DNA of 64,000 nt from Prinia subflava (Eukaryota; Chordata; Aves; Passeriformes; Cisticolidae): positions 95,751,239-95,815,238 of the forward strand of contig NC_086248.1 of the NCBI RefSeq assembly GCF_021018805.1. The letters run 5' to 3'. Position 1 is the first letter of the stretch; every line of letters starts with the position of its first letter. This document shows, in pieces, positions 13,134 through 25,500 of the stretch. The notes beneath the pieces were generated by a model. It had not been told where the DNA came from. It worked only from the letters and a program-made list of their open reading frames with translations, and did no database searches. A program made the translations under genes and the position numbers.

Positions 13134-13258
13134 CACATTATCCCCATTTCACATTCAGAAAAATGAAGCTTGGGATAAGGATGAACTTGCTGAAGTTCAC
13201 CTGGCAAAGCACAGGGTATAGAATACGTTTTGTGTACTGCCTGGTCTCTACAGCCAAG
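13134..13258 (-). repeat. MIR-type SINE relic
   Basis: Read on the minus strand this follows the MIR (tRNA-derived CORE-SINE) plan. On the plus strand it shows, in order, the attatccccatttcac segment, a degraded gaaactgagg-like part, gaacttgctgaagttcacctg, and actgcctggtctctacag. These match the complement of the MIR 3' half, core and 5' part by eye. It is heavily diverged, as expected for a family amplified early in amniote history. Identification is from memory of the consensus, not from a search. Confidence 0.6.
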
Positions 13259-13952
13259 GCAAACATATTCATGTACATTTAAAGAGAAAGGATCCTGTGA
13301 GCAGAGCTAGAGGTACAGACTTTTCTTAAACACATACTCAAAGAAGAAATCATTTTCAGAGAGGAAACCATGCACCTGGAAAGCATACTGAGTTTTAATG
13401 GATATTAATGTCTTGCAAAAACAAAACAAAGCCTGGAACTTAATAATTTGTCTAAAAAATAATGAACGTTTTGTTTTTAGTGTTAAACAAGAATTAAATT
13501 ATCCAGCACATGTTTGATACTCCTCAGCTGAAGTGCTTTGAATCTGATGCACAGACAATAAATTACAGAAGGCAGCATGGTGCAGTGGATGGAGGAGTTG
13601 AGGGGACGGGGGTAAAGGTGGGCATGCAAAGTGTTCTGTAGCAGAACATCACCACCACTGGCTCCCGAATGAAAGACCCGGGTACCAGAAAGCAGATGGA
13701 AAAAACGGGAATGCAGTCCCATCTGCGGATACTGTTTCTTTTCATGGTTCTCAGCGCCTGACCTCTTTTTCCCATCAGTTCCTCAGTGAGGAGATCAAGG
13801 TGAATTACTCTGGATGGGTGAGTCTCGACAGAGCAAACACAGCTGCTGGCGGGGAGCGCTGCTTGGAGAAACAACATGGAGAAAGCAGGAGGTGAAGGCT
13901 TTTATAAGCCAGCCCCACTAACAGCACTTCTCCTTTTTACTCTCCAAGGCTT

Positions 13953-14020
13953 AGTTCCTGTCCCACTGCAGTCAATGATAATTTCCCTCTTGACTTCAGC
14001 AGGAGGACTGAGCTTCTGGA
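13953..14020. repeat. Remnant of an ancient palindromic repeat
   Basis: Imperfect inverted arms, ctgcagtcaa and ttgacttcag, surround a short AT-rich spacer. The arrangement resembles a palindromic repeat common in sauropsid genomes, with paired GAAGTCAATGG and CCATTGACTTC arms. I cannot give a certain family name. Confidence 0.4.
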
Positions 14021-14221
14021 GGGCAATGGCTCCTGACCCGGTTTCTCCTCCTGTTATGTTAGGCACTAAGCCTGAACAGCTTCTCTTCTGCAGTCTTAAG
14101 TGTAGCTGACTTGTATTCCCTTCAGAACAATCTTCCCAGCCCTGATTTGCCTTCCCCATCAGTGGATTCAGACAAAGCAGCAGCTTGAAGTGCTTTGGCA
14201 TTGCCAAGGTGAAAAGAATCT

Positions 14222-14253
14222 GCTCTGCCCCAAGAGCGGGTTTGGGGCAGAGC
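14222..14253. other. Perfect 12-bp GC-rich hairpin
   Basis: gctctgccccaa at 14222-14233 is exactly complementary to ttggggcagagc at 14242-14253, with an 8-nt loop. Nothing upstream or downstream suggests a gene. It may be a small structured RNA piece or a chance palindrome. Confidence 0.7.
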
Positions 14254-16164
14254 CTCAGACTCAGTCTGTGGTGGAGGTGGAAGACCCCTCCAGGAATGAA
14301 TTCCTGTGCCTTTAATGAGAACTTCTGTACATGCAACCAGCCAGAGTGCACTTCAGCTTTGTTCAAGTCTCCCATGTTTGTCCCAGCAGTTCAGTTATAG
14401 GCATATTTTGCTATGCGCATAATGCATAGCTTGGCCAGCAAAAGATAGGAAGGGTAAATGATGGTATGTTTACCTTAGCTCATGGGGATGTCTTAGTGGT
14501 TTAACCTTCAAATGTGGTGTGCCTAACTTTTCTCTAACCACAGGTCCAAGTCCCAGCTGGGCTGACTCAGCCTTTATCTTCCTCAAGATAAATTCAGCCC
14601 CATTCACTTCACAGTGGGTGGGTGTTTTAGATGAAGCTCTAAAAATGAGAGTTTTGTCTGGTCTGGATGGTCCCTAACGATCTCTCAACACTTTTCATGA
14701 GAAAAACATTGGTTGTGGGCCAGAATTCCCACTCTTTGCTGCAGCAGCATAGTGGGAGCATGAAGAGAAGGCTCCATGAAGCTTGGAGTGAAAAGACACT
14801 GACATGGTGGTGAAGCAAGCACAGTGAAGCTGCAAACCAAAATTACTGTACTCCATGGGCATGCTTGGTATGCCCTAAAAGAGCTGGGATTTGAGGTCTT
14901 GAGCTGGCTAGAAGGTCTTGTACAGCCCACTGAAGCAGAATTAGCTTGCAAGTGCTTTTCTCTCCCTAGGAGATTTAATCCTACTGTGGAATAGGAAACA
15001 AAAGCATTCAAAAAGCTACATGAGAAGCAGAAGATGAGGTATGGTAGGTCAGTTATAGGGCACTTACACAGGGATGTAAAAGGCTGATTTGTCAGAGCAC
15101 CTTCTGAGTATATGGGAAGTATAAGTTCATTGTTCTGTGAGTGGCTCCAGATAAAAATTCCACCGTGTTCCTAAGAAGCCTTTCCAATGACACACATCTG
15201 CCAAGATCAGTGTATTCCTGCAAAAGTCTTCTTTAGGCAATCAACCATTTTCAAAAAAAAAAAAAAGGAACAAAAGGCAAAACATCAACAACAACAAAAA
15301 AATCCCCATTAGCCGTACCTTTCTGACAGCATTATCACAGAAATGCTGTATTTAGCACAGCGTTGGGTTCCTTCTATCAGCTGGAAAGAGAGCAGTCCTT
15401 ATCCACAAGTGACAGACTCAGGGGAATGGGTTGAACAAAATAAAATAATTCTGCACAATTTTGCCAGAGCCCAAACGATTATTTAAATGAGTCAAAACGA
15501 AAACAGGTTTTCAATTGCATTTCCCCTCAGTTCATCCTTCAAGGCTGAAATGCCTCTCTCCTTCCAGGGCTAGAGGCATCACGATAGCACAAGAGAGGAT
15601 AAAAGCTTTGTGTTTCTGCCCAAAGCGGAAGGAATGGAAAGAGCATGAAAGATGACCAGCTTGCCTGAGATCTCTATCCATTTTACAGACACAGGTGGTT
15701 TGATTTAACATCTGAAACGCTGGACCCTGAAGCAGACCAAAGGCAACTTCCAACCCCTAGAGAGGAGCCTGTAATTAGTGCAAAGAATAGGGAGTGCTGG
15801 CAGGTGATACAGAGCTGCAGTTCCAGAAGAAGGCATTTGTTAGTGTAGTCAGCACACTTTTGATAAGGCAAGTACATCTCAAGCATTTAAGCTTAAATAA
15901 ACACACTGATTAATGTCCTGGAGGTGGAACATAACTTTCCACTGAACTGAATCTCTGAAAGTGGTCCTATTCTATTCTAGCAGGCAGATCTGTGCAAAAT
16001 GTTGTAAAATAAGATACCCTGAAAGTGCTGGAGATGGTTTGGAAGGACTGCAATAAAAGCTTAAAATTAATAGTGTATTCCAATCAATGTCAGGGAATTT
16101 TCTCCTTGGCTTCTTCACTGTGTGGCCTCTTACATGTGTGACTCAAACAAGGTTTCTTTCAGCT
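14254..16164. other. Unique non-coding DNA with one A-rich tract
   Basis: No gene is seen. An A-rich low-complexity tract starts with 14 A at 15253-15266 and continues to about 15302. The remaining sequence is ordinary and unique. Confidence 0.5.
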
Positions 16165-16270
16165 CTCCTGGCATGGTGAGGGGATTGAAGAGTATTACTG
16201 AAATGAGAAGTGCTTTGAGAGTGTGCACCAAAGTGCTACAGAAGCGCTAACTGGTATTATCAGCTGTGAA
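16165..16270 (+). repeat. L3/CR1-like 3'-end relic
   Basis: The order gtgaggggattga, gaagtgctttgagag, aaagtgctacagaagcgctaa, ggtattat matches the 3' tail shared by ancient L3-type LINEs and related MIR tails, which read GTGAGGATT, AAGTGCTTTGAGA, AAAGCGCTATA, TATTATTATT. It is old and 5'-truncated. Identification rests on visual resemblance. Confidence 0.5.
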
Positions 16271-18884
16271 TAGATATGCTTATTATCAGCAGACACTCTT
16301 CAACAGTCCTGCTCTACTGTGCATCGGCAGCCAGCAGTGATCTCATTTTATACAGCAGCAGCCAAAGAAATAGGTTGGGTTCCTTAATATTAAAATGCGT
16401 TAGGGGTTAGTAAGCAACTGCCTAACTTTTTGTTTTTTTTATTTTAGAAGGGACATGGCTCAGTACACAGCTGAGTAAATTTATAAACACGCAGCATTAC
16501 TAAGTTCTGTTGGCCAAGTCTATTTTATACTCTAAAGAGCTCAGTAATATAAACATTTTAATTTAGAAAATGCTCCTTCAGATAAAAGGGGAGAATCAAA
16601 CCAGTAAACTTTTTCATGCTCCAGGGCCCAACTGAGCCATTCACGTGCCCACCTGTGCTGTGAGAGCTGGCAGGAATCTGGTACAACTTTCTGATGGCTT
16701 CGTTCATCTCACCCGTGTCTGGAGTAACAACTCTAACACATTCCAGACAGCATTGCAAATAGAGGGATATGTAAATACACATAAAAAACCATAGGGCTCG
16801 GAAGGCTTGGCCTAATCGAAGAAACAAGGGGAGGAGGAAGGGGAGATGCTGGCAGCAGTGTTTACCTCAGCTCATTGCTGAGAATCCTCTTTTGTGCAGA
16901 CTGCACACCCGGAACAGCAGCAGAACAGCAGAGTATCTTTAGATCAGGCAACTTGTGCTCCTTTAACAGAAAGACCCCCTCACATCATGTTACTGGAAAC
17001 CCTGTGTACAGAGAAACATCAGTCCCTGGAGTTCTTGATGCTTCAGTAAAAGACTACAGCAACAGAAAAAAAACCACCCTGAATTTTGTTTGTAGCTCTA
17101 AAGAGAGACTGAGATGAATAAAACCTAGGAACTGAATCCCCCTCAAGCTTCAGGATATTAGAAATTCGAAGCAGAATGTTGCAGTCTGTAGCCTCCTCTT
17201 GTTTTGAGCTCTTCAGCAGCAGCTTCTTGCTGTGCAAGGGTCATAAAAAGGAACCTCCCATGGGGTGCTGTCCCTGTAACTTCAGTCAGAGATTAAAATG
17301 AAATTTTTGAGAGGTCACAATCATCCACAAAGGAGCTGAGCAGTGAGCACAACGCATCTCTTAAAAGCATGTGACTTGAGCATGGTTCTCCTGCAATAAC
17401 TGCCAGAGAATGTTTCAAACTTTGAATCATAGGAATTGACATGTTTGGAATTTGACCTTCTATGCTGCCTCCCAGGAAAGCCAGCTTTTAAAACAAAGCA
17501 GGTAAAAGGAAAAAAAGCCCAACAAAATAACCAAAACTGATGCAAGTGGAAAGACTGTACTCACATTTTGAAAATTTGAACAAAATCAGATACACTCAGG
17601 AGTCTTCAAGACATAAACATAAAACATAACAAGATATTTTCCTGTAAACACATTCCTAGCAAGAAATGGTGGCTTCTAAGCCAACAGAAATCTTCCTGAA
17701 ATGGACATATTTCCCTTGGAGCAATCCTATAACTTGTAATCCACCTTTTGCCTTCATTCTACAACACAACACACTTAAACCTTGTTCTCATCTACTCTGG
17801 AAGCATTTTCATCTCATAGAGAAGAAAGCCAACAGAGCTGTGCTTCTTTACAGCAGGGAGAGCTCTGATCTATCAATGACCAGCAGAGTTTAAAATCCTG
17901 TCTAAATGGATGCAATATAATTGATGTTACAGTCCTCAAGAACAGATTTTCAGTTTGCCTTAATCACCATACCTCTCTGGACTCAAAGTTACAGTCCTTT
18001 TCCAGTGTCCTTCCAGTGTATGGTCTCCTGCTGTCCAGAGCTCTTTTGCAGTCACTATTGTTTAGTCAGACAAGGGTTTTGTCCTGGCTGTGGACAGGCA
18101 AACTGAGGCAAAACCTGCTGTGGGGAGGAGGTTTAAAACCGATTGCATTGATGGTCAGTGGGTAGAAAGCCAGAGAAGCTGGCTGGATTACTAACTTTTG
18201 GTCTTCATAATACTGGGCAATATTAATAAAAATGAAAACAGAAGCAAGCCTGGCTTAAATGAAGAGTTATTGATTTGGTCCCAGAGCATATTTAAGTATT
18301 TTATTGCACAGATGGAGTCCCTACAACTTGCTCTCCTTCATCCCATAAAGTCCCTGTTTTACAAGGATGCTTGCTGACCCTGGGGAGGGCTGGATCCTGT
18401 TTCCTCTCCATTTATGTGTGGTTTTTCGGGGGGAGGGCTGGGCTCAGGTAAGGAGAATCAATTACTCAAGTGCAGCACAGAGAAGCTTTTCCTCATGCAG
18501 GGCCAAGATTGCTGCCTTTGTTCTTCTCCCACTTACCACCTTCAGGGCATGGATGTCCAAGGTGTGTTTGCCAGGCTGCAGCTCTCCCTCCCACCTGTGT
18601 GATGCCAGCTGTACCCATGGGGAACCCACTGCCACCTTCCAGAGTGGAAAGTGTTTAAAAACAGACTGGTTCAAATCTCTACACCCAAAAGTCATCTCTC
18701 CTGGACATTTATACCCTGCCTGAATGAAGGGTAGGAGATTGTAGGGGAAGTTACCATCCTATTTATTTTAAGGTTTTCCTAGTAGTAATTGTTCAATTCC
18801 TGTTGGAATTTGAAAGGTCTGATAAAAAGAAGAGTGCAAAAGATAGGTGTCTCTTTCCCACACCAAAAAGCCCCTCAGGTTTTC
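16271..18884. other. Unique non-coding DNA, nothing specific recognised
   Basis: I see no coding exon or repeat. The AT-rich stretch just after the L3 relic, near 16430-16560, has the clean texture of a possible conserved element, but nothing else supports that. Confidence 0.5.
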
Positions 18885-19059
18885 AGGAGCATCTTTCTTC
18901 TATGTTTCTTGTTTGCACATTTCTTGCATAGTACAGGATCTTAATCTCATGATTGCATACATTCCAGCCTAACTTCATCCATTTGGCCTCCTTGCTCTCT
19001 ATGGCCCTTCTATGGAGTCTGGGATATACCCTGCTCAGGATGCAATGCACTAAAGAACA
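18885..19059 (+). repeat. Direct repeat copy A of a ~170-bp unit
   Basis: About 175 bp matches 19876-20043 in the same orientation at roughly 80% identity by hand alignment, with small gaps in the middle. Shared landmarks are atctttcttct, tttcttgcat, tacaggatc, tatggag and ccctgctcaggatg. Both ends of the similarity are abrupt. It does not match CR1, MIR or an LTR that I know. It may be an unnamed interspersed repeat or an old local duplication. Confidence 0.75.
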
Positions 19060-19080
19060 AACCCCAGAACCCTCAGGGGA

Positions 19081-19130
19081 TGTTTGTTTGTTTGTGTATT
19101 TGCTTGTTTTGTTTGTTTGGGTTTTTTGGT
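19081..19130. repeat. T/G-rich low-complexity tract
   Basis: Repeated TTTG units followed by GGGTTTTTTGG lie between the two copies of the direct repeat. Composition is simple and no function is evident. Confidence 0.8.
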
Positions 19131-19497
19131 AAAAAAGAGACTTTTTGAAATACTTTGCATGAAGGAAGATCTCAGAGCCTGGATGGATGTGTTCCACAGA
19201 CAGAGCAGGACACATGGGAAGCGATAAGCTCTAGCTGGCTTGCGTAAGCCAGTGAATTTGGAAAGCTCTCCCCCAGCTTCTAGATAAGAGATTTCCTCTT
19301 GAAGGCAGTGACAAACACCATCCAGACTAATTGTGGCTCTTTGCTTAGCAGCACATCACTTATGGTGACAAGCAGCAGACAGAAACTCCTCCAGCAGGCA
19401 TCACTGCTGAACACATTGCATCTCTCATGACCTGCAGGGAATGCAGAGTCTGGACATAAATCATTAAAAAAAAAAAGTAGAACCATTAAAGGATTTC

Positions 19498-19597
19498 AAA
19501 AAAAAAAAAAAAAAAAAAAAAAAAAGCCAACCCCCCCCAACAACAAAAGCAACAACAAAAACAAGAACAACAACAAACCACCCACCCCAAAAAAACC
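19498..19597 (+). repeat. 28-A run followed by A/C-rich low complexity
   Basis: An uninterrupted run of 28 A occupies 19498-19525. It is followed by an eight-C run and CAACAA-type repeats to about 19597. The run sits between the two direct repeats; an ATTAAA lies about 11 nt before it, so a retroposed tail is possible but not shown. Confidence 0.85.
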
Positions 19598-19875
19598 CTT
19601 ATGCTTTACCTGCTTTGTAGCAGTAGAATTTTTGTGGCTCAGTTGCCCCATGACAGAAATTCTTAAACTACCAACAAGTCACTTGCTAAGAGCACAGTCC
19701 AGCAGGAAGAAAGAGACAACCCATACTTAAGAAACCCCATCAAAAAAGCTGTCTCAGCAGCCATCAGCAAATTCTGCTTGATGAAGATACAAGGCCTTAG
19801 CCTATGTTACGCATTCCAAAGGGTAAGGATAGCTTTTCCTTACTCATTAATAAAGCAGGACGTGTATCGAAGAAT

Positions 19876-20043
19876 AGGAGTATCTTTCTTCTGTGTTACT
19901 TGTTTGCCTGTTTCTTGCATGTTACAGGATCCCAATCCCATGGGTACATACATTCCATGCTAATTTGATCTATTCTATCTCATTATGGCCCCTCCATGGA
20001 GTATGGGATACACCCTGCTCAGGATGTGATGCAACAAAGGACA
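19876..20043 (+). repeat. Direct repeat copy B of the ~170-bp unit
   Basis: This is the second copy of the unit at 18885-19059, about 990 bp downstream and in the same orientation. It differs by roughly 28 substitutions and a few short deletions. The roughly 18% divergence implies an old event. No TG...CA ends or terminal inverted repeats are visible, so an LTR pair is unlikely. Confidence 0.75.
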
Positions 20044-22214
20044 GAAGTGGTCTAGGTATGCTTGAGTTTTCTATGCTCAGGAGAAAGACCAGATCTTTTC
20101 CTAGAGCCCCTCACACCATTATTTTGAGTACAATGATATTTGTCAGTGAGTCCTTACTAATGAACAGGACATTTTTGTTGTCTCTCCTTTTTAACACAAT
20201 GAATTATTGTGGAATATGTGGTAGAGTAGGCTTTCCTCTGATAATGTTAGATGTCTAAAAGTGTTGTGCTGCAAGGCATGTGGGAGGAAGAAGTGGATAA
20301 ATTTGCTCCCTTTGTTGCCCAAAGGGGGTGATGAGAAAGAAATAAGCCCATTTTACCTATGTTTAAACCTGACATAAAGTCAAAGTTTATTGACTTTAAA
20401 AGCCTCCTTAAAAAGTCTCTTTCACCTGGAGAGCAGGACAGTTAAACCCAGGCTAACTTTTTTTCATTTCAACCACTGAATTATGCCTCCATTTTCACAC
20501 TAACATGATTTCCCTTCTTTTGATGGTTGAAATCTGGGCACTGGGTCCATATGCCCCAAGCAAAGCTCTGCTTTTGAAAGTGTATAGGGTGTCAGGTGAG
20601 CAGAACCACTCATGATGACTGTTCCCATGCATGGAGAAAAAGCAGAGCTTATAGATAGTGACAGAAGAGCTATTCTGAGTCCAGCATGAATCAGTGTGAA
20701 CCTTCACCCACCACTGGCTGCCTTAGCCACAGCCAGGTGACATTCAGCATTTCTGGGAGCACTGAAGCTGGAGAAAGGCAGCCCTGGCCTGGTGCCTTGT
20801 GGAGGCAGGAATTGTGCCGTGTGCTGGAATGGGGAACGTCACGAAACAAAACAAAACTGCTTCCCACTCAAACAGACAAGAAAAACGACAGGATTTTGAA
20901 GTGCCTGGACATTCCCTACAGACTTTACCCAGAGTATATCAAAGTTTGTTTTGGAGTAACAGCTACATGTCATTGAAAAATTACTTTTTTCCCCCTAGAT
21001 AATTTATAGAGTATCCAGGAGTGACCTGTCATCATGATCTCTGCCTTGAAAGCAAAACAAAAGCAAACAATAAAGAGTTTTGCGTGGATTTATGCTGAGA
21101 TCCAGCCCTTAATTAAGCTGTCCAGAAACTGTAGAGTATCCAGTCTGCTCTTAGGGATAATGGCATAAATCCAGAGCAAGCATAAAGAAGTGAAAAGTAC
21201 AGGTCCTAATGGGAGTGGGAGAGATTATTTCTAGAACTAGGAGAAAGTAACACTGTCAAAATCCATTGGAAACCAGAGAACCTTGTTCATGGAGGGTGAC
21301 AGACTCATCTGGAATGTATCTATCCCTTTTATTTCCTTGCAGCACTAAGAATTTGCCTTTGGAAAAACTGCAAGCCATCTATGTATGAATGTGTTTTCTG
21401 GTCCTGTTCCATTTGTGCAACAGAGAGCAATCCAGCAGAGCGCAGTCACCTTAAGAAAGAGCAAAATTATTGTGAGGAAGAGCTTTACACAATCTCCAAT
21501 TAACTAGTATGAGGAAGACAAGCAACAGAGACAAAATTCAGTATCACACAAGTGCAATGGGTTAATTTCACCCCCTGATGGCCCTTCATGCTTCAAATGG
21601 TAGCACAGATTTAGGCAGAGGTACTGGCTAAGTACAAGATGTTAGTACTAGCTTGAGAGACCTGCCTTTCAGAGTTTGCAGTCAGTTATGTGAAGCTCTT
21701 TTCTTGTTCTGAAAAGAGATCTCTATGCACATCCTATATTAGGTCAAAAGTCTAATTTTTTTTTTTTTTGTGGAGGAAACCCATCAGCTCTACATTTCCA
21801 GGACTCTGGTACGATAGGCTATAGCCAGACATTGAGTCTGTGTCCAGCCTCATCCAGCCAACAAAAGAGTCAGTGCTGGTTTCCCTGGTGCCTGGGCAGT
21901 GATTGACAGTGCTCAGACTGTCTCACTGGGGCACCTGCAGATAACCACCTGAGACAGATCAGCACAGGAAACCATTTCCACACAGTGTGAACGTGCAGGT
22001 GGTGAGCAATGCAAGGAGCATGATTATTATCCCTTTTCTAGCTAACTGTTCTGGGCCCCCTGCATGACGTCTGCACAGTTGAAATGTCATCACTTAGCCA
22101 GATGTTGAAGTCACATCTATCTAAATCCAGCTGGATATATGGAAAGTATTGTCTTTTCTGACAGGCATAAATCAAGGGGCATTTGTATGAATAAGGGATT
22201 ATTACTAAATCGTG

Positions 22215-22245
22215 CACTTTCTATTAATAGATCCCTATTAATGCT
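22215..22245. promoter_or_regulatory. Paired CTATTAAT homeodomain-like sites
   Basis: CTATTAAT occurs twice within about 25 bp, and the first copy also pairs with the second as the inverted arms ATTAATAG and CTATTAAT around ATCC. TAAT cores are typical homeodomain contacts. Short AT-rich motifs arise often by chance, so this is weak. Confidence 0.2.
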
Positions 22246-22482
22246 GCAGGTGTTAGTAGTAACTGCTCTTTGAAGCATTACTTAATCAACCCCTTTGCAA
22301 ATCCCCATAATCTAGCTCTCATAAAAATACATGGATTATTGATTGAGAGGACCTCTGGGATCCCTAAAACGAGGTTCAGCTCAGATGCCTGTGCAGGGCA
22401 GGCAGCACTACAGATCGCTCCCTGGAATGTCTGCCAGGTGTTTGCAGTTTCATGCATAGTGTGTCTTGGAAATAATAAAAGA

Positions 22483-22501
22483 GGTGGGGGTGGAGGGGAG
22501 G
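22483..22501 (+). other. G-quadruplex-capable motif (two-layer)
   Basis: Five G runs of 2 to 5 bases are separated by single-base loops (GG-T-GGGGG-T-GG-A-GGGG-A-GG). This fits a two-layer quadruplex. No associated gene is visible. Confidence 0.45.
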
Positions 22502-25500
22502 TAATTCCCATCCAGGAAGACCAGGCTCAAGCAGAGGAAGGAGAAAGAGGACCATTAGTAATAGCTGGAGAGGTTGAAGGTGCAAAGGTTGTAGGGTGGG
22601 CTACTTTTGCCTCTTTGGGAAACTTGTGATAGTAAAAATAGAGAGCAAGCAGATCTAATATATGTCAATTTGTCCTCAAAAGTAACACACAGCACCCAGT
22701 CAGGTCTGCAATGTGCTTGTAAAGAATACAAGCAATCAGGACAAGCCCTTAGAAACATGCTGGGTACAGGAAGCTAAGCAGTTAAATCAGTGTTCAAGAA
22801 ACACATGAAAGGCCTTAAATAATAGATTATCTCCAACTGCCCAGTGTTGATATTTAAGGATTATATCTGCAAAGCTTAGTGCTGGTGAGAACTGAGCAGG
22901 TGAAGCCAAAGCACACTCATTTTCCCTGCTTAGCAGACGTGTGGGGTTGAGATCTGCTTGGCTCAGGTCTGCAGGAATTCAGAGCCATTTCAGTGGGGCT
23001 TGGGCAGTTGTTTAAGGGTGGGCTAAAGCCATTCTGTGTGGGCTAGAGACCCAGAGATACCCCAGGTGTGAAGAATCAAGCAAAGTTTTATGCAGAATAA
23101 AAACAAAGCCAGCAAGTAACACACCCTGCAGAGCCCCCTGCTCACAACACTACCCTGCCTCCTGAGCTGCTCACACACTGCTGGCTGGGGCACACTCCAC
23201 CATAATGAGGACCTTAAGAAACCTTGAAGAGACATCCTTGAAACTGTAGTCAACCCCATTTCATGGGCACCTTTGGCAGTCCATAGTGCCAGGCACAGAT
23301 ATTTGTCAGTTCATTCCAGCTCCTGTATAGACTCCATCTCCCCAGGCTGAGAAGAGCAGTGCCCTTGCATGGTACTGCTGTTGGCTGGAATCTCTGAACA
23401 GGGTGTTCTGCAATTTCCCTGCCTGGGCCAGGAGGGACCATGGCTCAGCAGCCTGGTACTATAGAGTGGGAGAGAGAGAGGATCCACACACACCTCTCCT
23501 TTCAGGGAGGGCTGAAAAATGGGAAATGCATAAACAGGACATTAATGGATCATGTCACAGTCATCAGAAAGTACTGAAAGGTGAAGACATTTTCCTAATG
23601 AAGAGGAATAAGATCAAAAATCAATCCTTCCCAGAACTGCATGATAAAGCACTATTTTCCAAGGTGTAACCATCTGTTCTGTGTTATGGGGAATAACCTG
23701 GATGTTACTACAGTACAGGATTATTAATATACAGTAGTGTGTTAAATCTCAACCAAATGTACCAAGCACAAGAGACACATGTAATATCACCTGTGGCTGG
23801 AACAACAAACACGGCTCAGAAAAGCTTCTGTGGGAATGCAGGGCTTGTTAGAGGTGCTTAAAGGTAAACACATTCCCAGTGGAGGTGCTGAACGGACTGA
23901 TTTTCTTAAGCTATGACTTCAAAGTAAAATTCTCCTGCCCCAATTCTCCAGCTTTCCACAGGCAAAGGATATTAGGGCTTGATCTCCTGTGCCTCACCAA
24001 ACTGCAGCTGATTCAGCAAACTGGTGTCCAACTGACCATGTACAGCCCCTCATTGCTTTTATCTTTCAAGAGGACCAGTCTGAATAAACAAGTACTTTCT
24101 ACAAGGCAAGGAGCATTGCTGCTCTGCTGAGCCCCGCTGTTGGGTTTCTGCATCAGGGGGGAATGGAAAAGATGTGAAAGTGCTTTCATGCTGTACCCCA
24201 ATATAACTCTTAGGAGAGTTCAACTCATCATTTCTATTACAGCACACACAAAATACCCCTGTGATCAACAGAAAAAACCATGGCAGAATGCACAGCTGTC
24301 ATCCCAATGTTTCTGTTTTTCCTTTTCACTCCTGATGTGGGATTTTTTCCTGTTCCCTTTCCACTTTTGCCCTGAACCTTGGAAGACAAACAGCTAGGCT
24401 TTCTCAGTTAGCTTTCCCAAATCATCTTGGAGCACTTGGAGGTTTTTCCCTTCACATCCTAATTAAGGGGATATCAGTGTCCCATTGGGACTGAGGCAGT
24501 TAACGAACACCATCCGGCAGGTCACTTATAAACTATTTGCCCTGAGATTGAGGGCAAACTCTGGTGAATTCCCAAGGAAAGAATCAAATGAACCTGTTAA
24601 TGAGTGGAGCATTAGGAGGAAGAAAAAATAAGGCAGGATCTTAAGTCTTAAGGAAATGTAGGAAATAAAGGTTTGTTTATCTAATGGTTTTACTGGTGTC
24701 AACGCACAGGACTCCACCTCCATTTTAAAGCAGTTGCAAACAAAAGATTCAGTTGCAGATAAACTTTGGGACTTGAATTTTACATGAGACACTTGTAAAC
24801 ATTCCTCAAAGATGGAGAGGAAGAGGGACGTGTAGCACAATCATTTCAAATAAAACCTGGCAGCCAGGTTTCCTTACATCATCAGTATCTGAAGCAACAA
24901 AATGAGCTTTAGTTCCATCTTAGGCTGTTTCATTTCTCTGTTTAGCAAATTGGATCCTCTGCCCCTGGAATGTTCAATTTAAGGTCTTTATTATAATTTT
25001 AAAAAACACAACTCTAATCTGAAAAGTAGCTCTTGGGACATTGCCAACCTATGATATTTTGTAAGTCTTAGTGAAATTTCAAGAGAAGATCCAGAGAAGA
25101 TTTGTGGTGTTATCATCTGTCTGTGGAATGACTGAAGGATCAGAAAAAACCACCCTTGTCTTTGGAAAAAAAAAAAAAAACCCAACAAAAAACCACAAAA
25201 AACCCACCAAAAAACTCTAAAATGCATTCAAAAATTCACTTGTTGTCTAAGAGCGACTAAACTGGCTTTTGTGTCTATGCCAGTGAGTGGTGTTAGCCTT
25301 CACTCTGAGCTGGCTTAGGATGGGGACAGTATCTTTAACTTAGAATTCTCTTATTTATAATTATAATAATTCTTCATTATTTGCCTTAAAGCCTGACATA
25401 TAGCACTGCTAAAAGCTGTACTGCAATAACACAAAAATGGGTCCAAAACTAGAAAAAGTTTGACCTGAACACAGCTGCATGATTAATGATCTTTCAGATG

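Noticed and set aside
18885..20043. The two direct repeats as a pair of LTRs flanking an internal region
   Set aside because: The units lack TG...CA ends, a polyadenylation signal and flanking target duplications, and the interior has no primer-binding site or retroviral frame that I can see.
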